From: Catellatospora citrea
GTDB lineage: Bacteria > Actinomycetota > Actinomycetes > Mycobacteriales > Micromonosporaceae
Length of the DNA stretch: 64,000 nt
Direction: 5' to 3'
Assembly (NCBI RefSeq): GCF_003610235.1
Contig: NZ_RAPR01000001.1
Location: forward strand, 8,556,001 to 8,620,000
Shown: in pieces, positions 18,001 to 26,584 of the stretch
How the letters are laid out: each line of letters opens with the position of its first letter
Position numbering within the stretch: position 1 is the stretch's first letter
Made by a program: the position numbers and the translations under genes
Notes under the pieces: model-generated
Told to the model about the DNA's origin: nothing
What the model saw: only the letters and a program-made list of their open reading frames with translations
Databases searched by the model: none

Positions 18001-18010
18001 GGTGGGGGCG

Positions 18011-21007
18011 CTACGAACCGATCGCGATGGCGAAGATGTGCATCGTCGGCACGCCGGACGCCGGTCGTGAGCTGATGTTGGGCAGCTCGACGCGCACGAC
18101 CGGTTTCGCCGCCAGGGACACGCCCGCGTAGTAGATGGTGGCGGCCGTGTTCTCCCGGCGGTTGCCGGGCCGGTTCTGGTACGCCATGACGATCGCCGCC
18201 GTCGCTCCGCTCTTGGGCCCGCCGTACCAGTCGGGCACGCTGAGGGTGAACGACTGGCGGGTGCCGTCGGCGTAGACCACGGTGGCGGTTCCGCCGACCG
18301 CGCCGTAGGTGCCGACGGCCAGGAAGCCGAGTTTGCTGCCGGTGCCGCTGATCGCGACGGACTGGCCCGAGGCGATCACGTTGTCCGCCCCGCCCGGCTG
18401 CACGTTCGGCCAGCGGAAGGTCACTCCCTCGCGGCTCAGGGTCGTGCCCGGGGTCACCCCGACCAGGGCGAGTGCCTGCGCGGACAGGGTCGCCCCGTTG
18501 CCGTCGAAGTCGCCCGCGCCGGTGTTGCTGTCGTTGGTCGTGCCGGCATTGGAGAACAGCTGCTCCAGCGTCGGCGTCGACTGCCCCGTCGGCTGCGCCC
18601 GGTAGGTCCGTCCGGCCTGGACGGTGATCCGGACGCAGTCGGACTCGACCCTGGCCGGGGTCACCGCGCTGCCGTCGGCGGTGTCGACCACGGTGAAACC
18701 GCCGGTGAACAGCCGCGCGCGCACCTGCACCACGCCCGCGCGGTCGGCCCGGATCAGCGCCTCGGTGAGCTGGCCCGAGCTCCAGGTCAGGCTCACGGTG
18801 TAGCCGCCCCGGCCACGCAGTCCGGTCACCTGACCGCCCGACCACGCCGAGGGCAGCGCCGGCAGCAGGTGGAGCTCGCCGTTGTGGCTGTGCAGCAGCA
18901 TCTCGGCGATGCCGGACGTCGCCCCGAAGTTGCCGTCGATCTGGAACGGCGGATGCAGGTCGAACATGTTCGGTGCGAGCCGGGACGTGTTGACCAGGTC
19001 CCTGATCAGCTTGTGGGCCCGGCTGCCCTCCTCCATCCGCGCCCAGAAGTTGATCTTCCAGGCGAGCGACCACCCGGTGCCGTCGTCGCCGCGCAGCTCC
19101 AGGGTCCGCCGCGCGGCTTCGAACAGCGTGGGCGTCGCCCGCTTGGTGATCTGGTTGCTCGGGTGCAGGCCGTACAGGTGGGAGACGTGGCGGTGGTACT
19201 GCTCGGTCTCGACCCAGTCGGCCAGCCACTCCTGGATGTTGCCCCGCGAACCCACCTTCATCGGGGCCAGGCGCTGCCGGGCCGCGCGGACCTGCGACCG
19301 GAAGTCGGCGTCCACGCCGAGCACCTCGCTCGCCGCGGCGCACCCGTCGAACAGGTCCCGCAGGATCTGGTTGTCCATGGTCGGACCGGCGCAGACGCTG
19401 ACGTTGGAGTGGTGGGACAGCTCGGGGGAGTTCGACGGGTTGGTCACCAGGTAGCCGAGATTCGGCTCGGTCACCAGCGTGCTGAGGAAGAACTGGGCCG
19501 CGCCCTTCATGGCCGGGTAGTTGGTGCTCAGGAACGCGACGTCACCGGTGAACCGGTAGTGGTCCCAGATCAGGGTCGCCAGCCACGCGCCGCCGGTCTG
19601 CCACATGCCCCAGAAGGCGCCGTCGACCACCGAGGTCGCCCGCCAGGCGTCGGTGTTGTGGTGGGTGACCCAGCCGCTCGCCCCGTACTGCACCTGGGCG
19701 GTCCGGGCCCCGGTGACCGCGAGATCGCGGATCATCGCGAACACCGGCTCGTGGCACTCGGGCAGGTTGGTCGTGTCGGCCGGCCAGTAGTTCATCGGCA
19801 GGTTCGCGTTGATCGTGTACTTCGAGTCCCACGGCGGGGCCATCTGGTCGTTCCAGAGGCCCTGCAGGTTGGCCGGCTGCGTGCCGGCCCGGGAGGAGGC
19901 GATGAGCAGATACCGGCCGTACTGGAACAGCAGCGCGGAGAACTGCGGATCGGTGACGGAGGCGTGCTGGCTGATGCGGACGTCTGTCGGCTGGTCTGCC
20001 GCGGACGTGCGGCCGAGGTCGAGGGTCGTCCTGTTGAACAGCGCCTGGTAGTCGGCGGTGTGCCGGGCGAGCAGAGTGTCGTAGGAGAGGCTGCGGGCGG
20101 CGCTGAGGTGGCGGCGCGCGATGCCCTGGTAGTCGCCGCTCACGTCGCGGTAGCTGACGTAGCTCGACCCGATCGAGACGAACAGGGTCACGCTGGTCGC
20201 GCCGGATACCCGCAGCGTCCCGCCGGAGCTGGAGACGGTGCCGCCGCTGGCGCTCACCCCGGCGAGGGCGTGGAACCGGACGGCTCCGGTCACCCCTTCC
20301 ATGGAGCCGGAGGTGCCGTTCAGGGCGATGGTGCTGCCGTCCGGGCTGGACACGCTCGACGACTGCGGGCTGTCGAACGCCGCGGTGAACGTGATCGCCC
20401 CGGTGCGATCGGCGGTCAGCCGCATGACGATCACCTGGTCGGGCGCACTGGCGAACACGTCACGCTGGTAGCGCACGCCGTTCATCACATAGGTGACCGA
20501 GGTGGTGGCGGTGGTCAGGTCCAGCCGGCGGTGATACTGCGAGGCGCTGCCGGAGGTGGGGAAGGTGAGCCGGAGGTTGCCGACCGGCTGGTAGGCGAGC
20601 TGCCCGACCGGCTTGCCGAGCATGCGCTGATTGATCAGGTCCTGGGCGGCGCCCCACTGGTTGGCGAAGACCAGCCGCCGGATCTCCGCCAGCGCCCCCG
20701 CTCCCGCCGTGTTGGCCGGGTCGTGCGGGCCGCCCGCCCACACCGTGTCCTCGTTGAGCTGCAGCCGCTCGGTGTCGACGTTGCCGAAGACCATCGCGCC
20801 CAGCCGGCCGTTGCCGATGGGCAGGGCGCGCAGCCAGTCGGTGCCGGCGGATTGGTTGTACCAGAGGGCCAGGTCGGCGGCCGCGAGCACCTCGGCGGGC
20901 GCCGCCGAACCGGCCTGCGCCTCGGCGGTCCACGGCAACGGCATCAGTAGGGCGCCGGCGCCCACGGCACCGGTCTTGATCACTTGTCTGCGTGTCAGAT
21001 CCGACAT
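18011..21007 (-). CDS. Tat-exported GH95 alpha-L-fucosidase
   Basis: Inverting exo-enzyme releasing L-fucose (1,2-linked, as in xyloglucan) or, in some members, L-galactose. 998 residues; ATG preceded by AAGGAG. N-terminal twin-arginine signal (TRRQVIKTG), then WYNQSAGTDWLRALPIGNGRLGAM segment of the N-domain. The (alpha/alpha)6 domain shows NLPMNYW, GWVTHHNTDAW, the acid Glu in NPSNSPE and the Asp in FQIDGNFG, matching the residues known from Bifidobacterium AfcA. An extra C-terminal beta-sandwich from about residue 815 (DFDGNGATLSAQAL, PDWYGGP) resembles domains appended to many actinobacterial hydrolases. It provides the sugar that the cassette at 4151-15333 would use. Confidence 0.93.
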   Translation of the reverse strand: MSDLTRRQVIKTGAVGAGALLMPLPWTAEAQAGSAAPAEVLAAADLALWYNQSAGTDWLRALPIGNGRLGAMVFGNVDTERLQLNEDTVWAGGPHDPANTAGAGALAEIRRLVFANQWGAAQDLINQRMLGKPVGQLAYQPVGNLRLTFPTSGSASQYHRRLDLTTATTSVTYVMNGVRYQRDVFASAPDQVIVMRLTADRTGAITFTAAFDSPQSSSVSSPDGSTIALNGTSGSMEGVTGAVRFHALAGVSASGGTVSSSGGTLRVSGATSVTLFVSIGSSYVSYRDVSGDYQGIARRHLSAARSLSYDTLLARHTADYQALFNRTTLDLGRTSAADQPTDVRISQHASVTDPQFSALLFQYGRYLLIASSRAGTQPANLQGLWNDQMAPPWDSKYTINANLPMNYWPADTTNLPECHEPVFAMIRDLAVTGARTAQVQYGASGWVTHHNTDAWRATSVVDGAFWGMWQTGGAWLATLIWDHYRFTGDVAFLSTNYPAMKGAAQFFLSTLVTEPNLGYLVTNPSNSPELSHHSNVSVCAGPTMDNQILRDLFDGCAAASEVLGVDADFRSQVRAARQRLAPMKVGSRGNIQEWLADWVETEQYHRHVSHLYGLHPSNQITKRATPTLFEAARRTLELRGDDGTGWSLAWKINFWARMEEGSRAHKLIRDLVNTSRLAPNMFDLHPPFQIDGNFGATSGIAEMLLHSHNGELHLLPALPSAWSGGQVTGLRGRGGYTVSLTWSSGQLTEALIRADRAGVVQVRARLFTGGFTVVDTADGSAVTPARVESDCVRITVQAGRTYRAQPTGQSTPTLEQLFSNAGTTNDSNTGAGDFDGNGATLSAQALALVGVTPGTTLSREGVTFRWPNVQPGGADNVIASGQSVAISGTGSKLGFLAVGTYGAVGGTATVVYADGTRQSFTLSVPDWYGGPKSGATAAIVMAYQNRPGNRRENTAATIYYAGVSLAAKPVVRVELPNISSRPASGVPTMHIFAIAIGS

Positions 21008-21072
21008 CGCGCAACTCCTTCGGAGCGAACAGCTGAATGGTCAGTTGGCTGGTGCGTCAAGGCGGAGGGGAG

Positions 21073-21112
21073 CCGGGCCGGTGGCCGGCCGGGTGGCCGG
21101 CCACCGGCCCGG
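21073..21112 (-). terminator. Hairpin terminator after the GH43 gene
   Basis: Perfect 16-bp arms around an 8-base loop, between the GH43 stop and the GH95 start. Confidence 0.7.
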
Positions 21113-21138
21113 GTCAGGCGGCTGTCAGGGTCGGCCGG

Positions 21139-22977
21139 TCACTGGAAGGAGGCGTCGTCGAGGTAGTAGCCGTCGGTCCCGGCGGCCGTCTCGACGTAGA
21201 GGCTCGCGCCCGACAGCGTCCCGGTCCAGGAGACGGTCGCGGTGCCGGTCAGCTGGATCCACCCGCCGGAGTTGACCGTCGTGGCAGGGGTGAGCTGCAC
21301 GTATCCGGTCGACCCGTTGGCCGTCACGGCGAGGGTGACCTTCGCCGAGGGTGTGCCGCTCTGGGTGCGTACCCAGACGTTGGTCGTGTAGCTCTTGCCG
21401 TTGACGAGCTTGGCGGTGACGTCCTGGCGGATGCCGTTCCAGGAGGCGGTGCGGCCGGTGATGAGCAGCGACCTGCTGCCGCCGTGCACGACGGACGTGT
21501 CCGGGGCCAGGGTGCCGCTGCCGAACACGGCCCACCCGGTCGTGCCGGCCTCCACGTCGGCGTTGGTCAGCTGGTTGCCGCCGGAGACGCCGCCGCCGAA
21601 CTGCCACCAGTTCACGTTGAACAGGCCGCCGCCGCTGCCGGTGAACCTCAGGTACAGATCACGCGTGCCGGTCGCTCCCGACACCCCGCACGAGACCGTC
21701 GCCCAGGTCTGGTAGCCGCCCGTGCCGGCCACCCCGCACGTGCCCACGACGGGGCCCGACAGGCTGTCCAGCCGCAGCTCGATGTTGCCGCCCGCGCCCG
21801 CCGAGGCGACCCGGGCGGTGAAGGACGTCGCACCGGAACCGAAGGCGACACCCTTGACCTTGAGGTGGTCGCCGTTGTCGATCCAGCCGACGTCGAGGGT
21901 GCCCTCGCTCGCCGGCTCGGTCTCCACGCCGGACTCCCAGGCGATCGTCTCGGCTTCCTGGCGCACGTACGGGTTCAGCGTGCCGACCTGCGGCGCGCCG
22001 GAGCTCGTCATGTTGATCGTCGGAATGGTGCCGTTGCTGTTGTACGCGAACTTCTCGACGGCCACCGACCGGGTGTAGCCGCCGCCGCCGGGCAGGGCGC
22101 CGTTGTGGTAGAAGAAGTAGGAGCCGCCGTTGAAGTCGACGACGCCGGCGTGGTTGGTGAAGCTGCCGCCCTGCCGCGGCATGACGGTCCCGCGGTAGGT
22201 CCAGGGCCCGGTCGGGCTGGACGCCGTCGAGTAGCCGATGAACTCCGAGCAGCATTCGGCCGCGAACACGTTGTAGTACAGGCCGTTGCGCTTGTAGACC
22301 CAGGGGCCTTCCTCGTACAGCGTCGGGCGGCTGGTGTTGCCGGTGCGGGTGCCGTAACCGCTGGTGGTCAGCGCGATCTGGGTCGGGCTGCCCGAGTACG
22401 AGATCATGTCGGTGTTCAGCCGGACGTACCACAGCCGTGGGTTGCCCCAGTACAGGTAGGCCTGACCGTCGTCGTCGATGAGGACGTTGGGGTCGATCTC
22501 TCCGTTCTCGACCAGCGGACGGCCGAGGGCGTCGGTGAACGGGCCGGTGGGGCTGCTGGAGACGCCGACACCGATGGCCATGCCCCCGGTCGACCGGTTC
22601 TTCACCGGGACGTACCAGTAGAACTTCCCGTTGCGGTAGGCCACATGCCCGGCCCAGGCGTCGGCGCTGGCCCAGCTGAAGGTGGACAGGCTCATCGGCG
22701 ACCCGTGGTCGGTCCAGTTGGCCATGTCCGCCGAGGAGTAGACCCGCCACTCCTTCATGGTGAAATACGTCGATCCGTCCTCGTCGTGTCCGGTGTAGAG
22801 GTACACGCGGCCGTTGTAAACCAGGGGCGCGGGGTCAGCGGTGTAGATCGTCTGGACGATCGGGTTGTCCGCGCCGGCGCTGACCGGCGCGAGCGTGAGC
22901 GCGAGCAGCAGGCCGGCGCCGAGCAGGGCGAGGCGGCGCAGGTTCCGGCCGGTCTGCCGGGTGAACGGATGTTTCAC
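21139..22977 (-). CDS. Secreted GH43 arabinofuranosidase/xylosidase with CBM6 and CBM4_9-like domains
   Basis: Five-bladed propeller enzyme attacking arabinoxylan or arabinan side chains. About 612 residues; GTG at 22977 with AAGGAGAG upstream begins the signal peptide, so the longer upstream frame was not used. Catalytic acids are visible: Asp in YTADPAP, Asp in EIDPNVLIDDDG and Glu in YEEGPW. Domains: GH43 about 30-330, CBM6 about 337-460 (QAETIAWESG), then a jelly-roll like CBM4_9 about 469-612 (LTNADVEAGTTGW). It has a LacI-type promoter copied almost exactly from that of the GH27 gene. Confidence 0.92.
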   Translation of the reverse strand: MKHPFTRQTGRNLRRLALLGAGLLLALTLAPVSAGADNPIVQTIYTADPAPLVYNGRVYLYTGHDEDGSTYFTMKEWRVYSSADMANWTDHGSPMSLSTFSWASADAWAGHVAYRNGKFYWYVPVKNRSTGGMAIGVGVSSSPTGPFTDALGRPLVENGEIDPNVLIDDDGQAYLYWGNPRLWYVRLNTDMISYSGSPTQIALTTSGYGTRTGNTSRPTLYEEGPWVYKRNGLYYNVFAAECCSEFIGYSTASSPTGPWTYRGTVMPRQGGSFTNHAGVVDFNGGSYFFYHNGALPGGGGYTRSVAVEKFAYNSNGTIPTINMTSSGAPQVGTLNPYVRQEAETIAWESGVETEPASEGTLDVGWIDNGDHLKVKGVAFGSGATSFTARVASAGAGGNIELRLDSLSGPVVGTCGVAGTGGYQTWATVSCGVSGATGTRDLYLRFTGSGGGLFNVNWWQFGGGVSGGNQLTNADVEAGTTGWAVFGSGTLAPDTSVVHGGSRSLLITGRTASWNGIRQDVTAKLVNGKSYTTNVWVRTQSGTPSAKVTLAVTANGSTGYVQLTPATTVNSGGWIQLTGTATVSWTGTLSGASLYVETAAGTDGYYLDDASFQ

Positions 22978-23124
22978 GTCTCTCCTTCGGAAGTCGCCGA
23001 CCTGGCGCGACGCCGCGTTCGAGTGCGTGCCGATCGGGACCCGGCCGCCGCGTCGGCGAGCCCACGGCGAGGGGAGGGCCGCGACCCGCGAGGTCGACTT
23101 GCGTGCAGAACATGAAGTGCGCTG

Positions 23125-23132
23125 TATGACGT
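23125..23132. promoter_or_regulatory. GntR-type operator half-site in the GH43 leader
   Basis: TATGACGT followed by CTCG: only half of the palindrome is conserved. It lies between the GH43 promoter and its start codon, where binding could act as a roadblock. Confidence 0.25.
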
Positions 23133-23231
23133 CTCGAACACGCCGCACACCTGGCCCGTCGCCATGACGTGCGCGATCGGTGCCCTGCCAGTCGATGCGG
23201 ATGAAGGTGCCGACCATCCCGCGGTCAGTCG

Positions 23232-23260
23232 AATGTGACCGATAACAGGTCTTGCGTCAA
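23232..23260 (-). promoter_or_regulatory. GH43 promoter with LacI-type operator
   Basis: Minus strand: TTGACG (23255-23260), 17-base spacer, CACATT (23232-23237). The operator TGTGACCGATAACA (23234-23247, plus strand) overlaps the -10. CGAAAATGTTTCG at 23268-23280 sits 7 bp upstream of the -35. Same design as 3851-3901. Confidence 0.6.
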
Positions 23261-23352
23261 GGTGTGTCGAAAATGTTTCGCGAGTGCGCAGGTCAGGTGG
23301 ACGGTCCGCATTGGAGGCGATCAACAGTGGAAGATCGATGCCTTCCGGTGGG

Positions 23353-23380
23353 TTGACAACAGCGATGTTACCGATAACAT
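23353..23380 (+). promoter_or_regulatory. Promoter of the sugar dehydrogenase gene with LacI-type operator
   Basis: TTGACA (23353-23358), 16-base spacer, TAACAT (23375-23380). TGTTACCGATAACA (23366-23379) is the most symmetric of the four LacI-type sites and covers the -10. Leader about 250 bases. The rest of the 662-base gap 22978-23639 holds the divergent GH43 promoter and no supported gene. Confidence 0.6.
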
Positions 23381-23400
23381 CGACCGAGCCGACTACCTGA

Positions 23401-23416
23401 TAACACGTCATATGAC
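23401..23416. promoter_or_regulatory. GntR-type operator-like site downstream of the sugar dehydrogenase promoter
   Basis: TAACACGTCATA (23401-23412) differs from the palindrome at two positions and overlaps GTCATATGAC. It falls about 15-25 bases into the predicted transcript, so the gene may be under both regulators. Confidence 0.4.
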
Positions 23417-23639
23417 ATGGCTCCCACCACGACAGGTGACATGGGGATCGGCAAGATCGGCAAGTTTCTCGTCGAGGCGTACCCGGCGGCGCGGGTCCCA
23501 TCGACTGGCGATCTGTGATGGCTCCATCCGCCGTCAGAGGCCGCCACCTGTCAGGTGCGGCACCTGGCAGGCAGCACCCCCCGGCATCCGGCGCGATGGT
23601 TCGCGCCCGCCTGGCCATCACTCGTCAGGAAGGGTCTTC

Positions 23640-26510
23640 ATGTCCATCAGGGACGGCCTCCCCCCGCACCGCACCAGACGATGGTTCTCCGCAGGCTCAG
23701 CGTTCCTGCTGACCGCGACCGGCGCGACCGCCGTTCTCACCGCGGGCCCCGCCGGGCTCGGCGGCCCGGCGCCGGCGCAGGCGCACACGATCGTCAGCAC
23801 CGACTACCAGCAGGTCACCCTCGCCAAGGGAGTGTCCGAGACGGGCGAGCCGATGACGCTGGCCGTGCTGCCGGACCGGTCGGTCCTGCACACCGCGCGC
23901 AACGGCACGCTCCGGCGCACCGATGCGGCCGGCAACACGGCCGTGGTCGGCACCATCTCGGTCTACGGCCACGACGAGGAGGGCCTGCATGGCGTCGGGG
24001 TCGACCCGAACTTCGCGGCCAACCGCTACATCTACCTGTACTACGCGCCGCCGCTGTCGACCCCGAGCGGCGACGCCCCGGCCACCGGCAGCAACTGGTC
24101 GGCCTGGCAGGGCGTCAACCGGCTCTCCCGGTTCACGCTGAACTCCGACTTCACCGTCAACCAGTCGAGCAAGGTCGACATCCTGGACGTCGCCGCGGAC
24201 CGGGGCATCTGCTGCCACACCGGCGGCGACATCGACTTCGACGCGGCGGGCAACCTGTACCTGTCGACCGGCGACGACACCAACCCGTTCGAGTCCGCCG
24301 GGTTCGCGCCGCTCGACGAGCGGACCAACCGCAACCCCGCCTACGACGCCCAGCGGTCCGCGGCCAACACCAACGACCTGCGCGGCAAGATCCTCCGGAT
24401 CAAGGTCAACGCGAACGGCTCGTACTCGATCCCGGACGGCAACATGTTCGTGGACTCCGACAGCCGGACGCGCCCGGAGATCTACGCGATGGGCTTCCGC
24501 AACCCGTTCCGGATCAGCGTGGACAAGGCCACCGGCGTGGTCTACGTCGGCGACTACGGCCCCGACTCGGGCAGCACCACCAGCCGCGGCCCGAGCGGGC
24601 AGGTCGAGTTCAACCGGGTCACCGGGCCGGGCTTCTACGGCTGGCCCTACTGCACCGGCACGAACAGCTCCAGCGAGACGTACGCCGAGTGGGACTTCGC
24701 CGCCAACAGCGCCGGATCGAAGTACAACTGCAGCGGCGGCCCGACCAACAACTCCTTCCGCAACACCGGCCTGCCAACCCTGCCGGCCGCGAAGGCGGCC
24801 TGGATCCGCTACGCCGGCGACTCCGGCAGCCCGTCGGAGTTCGGCAGCGGCTCGGAGTCGCCGATGGGCGGCCCGGTCTACCGGTACGACGCCTCGTCGT
24901 CGTCCAGCACCAAGTTCCCGCAGGGCTTCGACGGGCAGTTCTTCGCCGGCGAGTTCGGGCGGGGCTGGATCAAGCCGATCCACGTCAACTCCGACGGCAC
25001 CCGCGGCGCCATCGAGACGTTCCCCTGGAGCGGCAAGCAGGTCATGGACATGGCCTTCGGGCCGGACGGCGCGCTGTACGTGCTGGACTACGGCACCGGC
25101 TACTACAACGGCGATGCCAACTCGGCCCTGTACCGCTTCGACTACGTGGGCAGCGGCAACCGGGCCCCGACCGCCGTGGCGACAGCCGACCGGACCTCCG
25201 GCACGGCCCCGCTGACCGTGAACTTCTCCTCGGCGGGATCGTCGGACCCCGAAGGCGGCACGCTCACGTACTCGTGGGCCTTCGGTGACGGCACCACGTC
25301 GACGGCCGCCAACCCGGCCAAGACCTACAGCGCCAACGGCACGTACAACGCCACGCTGACGGTCCGGGACCCGCAGGGCGCCACCGGCTCGGCGAGCGTG
25401 CAGATCGGCGTCGGCAACACCGCGCCGACGGTCACCATCACCACCCCCGCCAACGGGCAGCTGTTCAGCTTCGGTGAGACCGTCCCGTTCAGCATCACGG
25501 TGTCCGACCCCGAGGACGGCACCATCGACTGCACCAAGGTCAAGATGACCTACGTGCTCGGCCACGACAGCCACGGCCACCAGATCACCTCGCAGAGCGG
25601 CTGCAGCGGGTCGATCGCGGTCCCCGTCGACGGCGAGCACGATGACGCCGCCAACATCTTCGGCGTCTTCGACGCCGAGTACACCGACGCGGGCGGCCTG
25701 ACCACGCACACCCAGCACACCCTGCAGCCGCGCAAGCGCCAGGCCGAGCATTTCAAGACCTCGTCCGGCGTCGCCACCTACGACAAGAGCGCCGCCGAGG
25801 GCGGCAAGACCGTCGGTGACATCCACAACGGTGACTGGATCGCGTTCCAGCCGTACCGGATCAGCAACGCGACCTCCTTCAGCGCCCGCGTCTCCTCCGC
25901 GGGCAGCGGCGGCACGCTGCAGATCCGGGCCGGGTCGGCCACCGGCACCGTGCTCGGCTCGGCGACCGTGCCGGTCACCGGCGGGTGGGACACCTTCACC
26001 ACGGTCACCGGCGCGATCGCCAGCCCGCCGAGCGGCACCACCACCCTGTACCTGACCTTCGCCGGGTCCGGCACCGGGTTCCTGTACGACCTCGACTCGT
26101 TCACCCTGGCCACCGGCAGCGCCTCCACCAGCACCGGCCCGGTCAAGGGCCTGGCGGGCAAGTGCCTGGACGTGCGCAACGGGGCGACGGCCGACGGCAC
26201 GCAGATCCAGCTGCTCACGTGCAACGGGGCTGCCGCGCAGACGTGGACGGTGTCGGGATCGACGCTGCGGGCGTTGGGCAAGTGCCTGGACGTCAACGGC
26301 GGCGGGACCGCGAACGGCACGAAGATCCAGTTGTGGACGTGCACCGGCGGCGCGGCGCAGAACTGGACCTACCAGAGTTCGGATCAGACACTGCGCAACC
26401 CGCAGTCGGGCAAGTGCCTGGACGTGTCCGGCAACAACTCGGCCGATGGCACCGTCGTGGCCCTGTGGACTTGCAACGGCGGCGCCAACCAGAAGTGGAC
26501 CCTGCCCTGA
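23640..26510 (+). CDS. Secreted PQQ-type sugar dehydrogenase-like protein with PKD, CBM6 and CBM13
   Basis: About 956 residues; ATG after GGAAGGG. Long signal peptide to about residue 48. Residues 50-505 form a six-bladed propeller of the soluble glucose/sorbosone dehydrogenase family (GVGVDPNFAANRYIYLYY, DIDFDAAGNLYLSTGDDTN, LRGKILRI, EIYAMGFRNPFRI, GPDGALYVLDYG). A PKD domain follows (506-600), an Ig-like segment with GHDSHGH (600-690), CBM6 (about 697-830) and CBM13 (833-956). It should oxidise a bound carbohydrate outside the cell; the electron acceptor is unknown and PQQ binding is inferred from family only. The ThuA/DUF1080 gene follows at 26585. Confidence 0.88.
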   Translation: MSIRDGLPPHRTRRWFSAGSAFLLTATGATAVLTAGPAGLGGPAPAQAHTIVSTDYQQVTLAKGVSETGEPMTLAVLPDRSVLHTARNGTLRRTDAAGNTAVVGTISVYGHDEEGLHGVGVDPNFAANRYIYLYYAPPLSTPSGDAPATGSNWSAWQGVNRLSRFTLNSDFTVNQSSKVDILDVAADRGICCHTGGDIDFDAAGNLYLSTGDDTNPFESAGFAPLDERTNRNPAYDAQRSAANTNDLRGKILRIKVNANGSYSIPDGNMFVDSDSRTRPEIYAMGFRNPFRISVDKATGVVYVGDYGPDSGSTTSRGPSGQVEFNRVTGPGFYGWPYCTGTNSSSETYAEWDFAANSAGSKYNCSGGPTNNSFRNTGLPTLPAAKAAWIRYAGDSGSPSEFGSGSESPMGGPVYRYDASSSSSTKFPQGFDGQFFAGEFGRGWIKPIHVNSDGTRGAIETFPWSGKQVMDMAFGPDGALYVLDYGTGYYNGDANSALYRFDYVGSGNRAPTAVATADRTSGTAPLTVNFSSAGSSDPEGGTLTYSWAFGDGTTSTAANPAKTYSANGTYNATLTVRDPQGATGSASVQIGVGNTAPTVTITTPANGQLFSFGETVPFSITVSDPEDGTIDCTKVKMTYVLGHDSHGHQITSQSGCSGSIAVPVDGEHDDAANIFGVFDAEYTDAGGLTTHTQHTLQPRKRQAEHFKTSSGVATYDKSAAEGGKTVGDIHNGDWIAFQPYRISNATSFSARVSSAGSGGTLQIRAGSATGTVLGSATVPVTGGWDTFTTVTGAIASPPSGTTTLYLTFAGSGTGFLYDLDSFTLATGSASTSTGPVKGLAGKCLDVRNGATADGTQIQLLTCNGAAAQTWTVSGSTLRALGKCLDVNGGGTANGTKIQLWTCTGGAAQNWTYQSSDQTLRNPQSGKCLDVSGNNSADGTVVALWTCNGGANQKWTLP
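26139..26510 (+). repeat. CBM13-coding segment repeated at 28320-28690 (copy 1)
   Basis: By eye about 90% identical to the end of the next gene, including a run of about 50 identical bases in the middle repeat. Differences are mainly at third positions plus a short insertion. Confidence 0.8.
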
Positions 26511-26516
26511 CGCGAC

Positions 26517-26552
26517 GGCCCCTCACCGGTGCTCCCACACCGGTGAGGGGCC
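26517..26552 (+). terminator. Hairpin between the sugar dehydrogenase and ThuA-type genes
   Basis: Perfect 15-bp arms with a 6-base loop, 7 bases after the first stop and 33 bases before the next start. No clear promoter fits in between, so partial read-through is likely. Confidence 0.65.
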
Positions 26553-26584
26553 CCGCGTCACCTTCCCTCCCAAGGAGAGCCACC

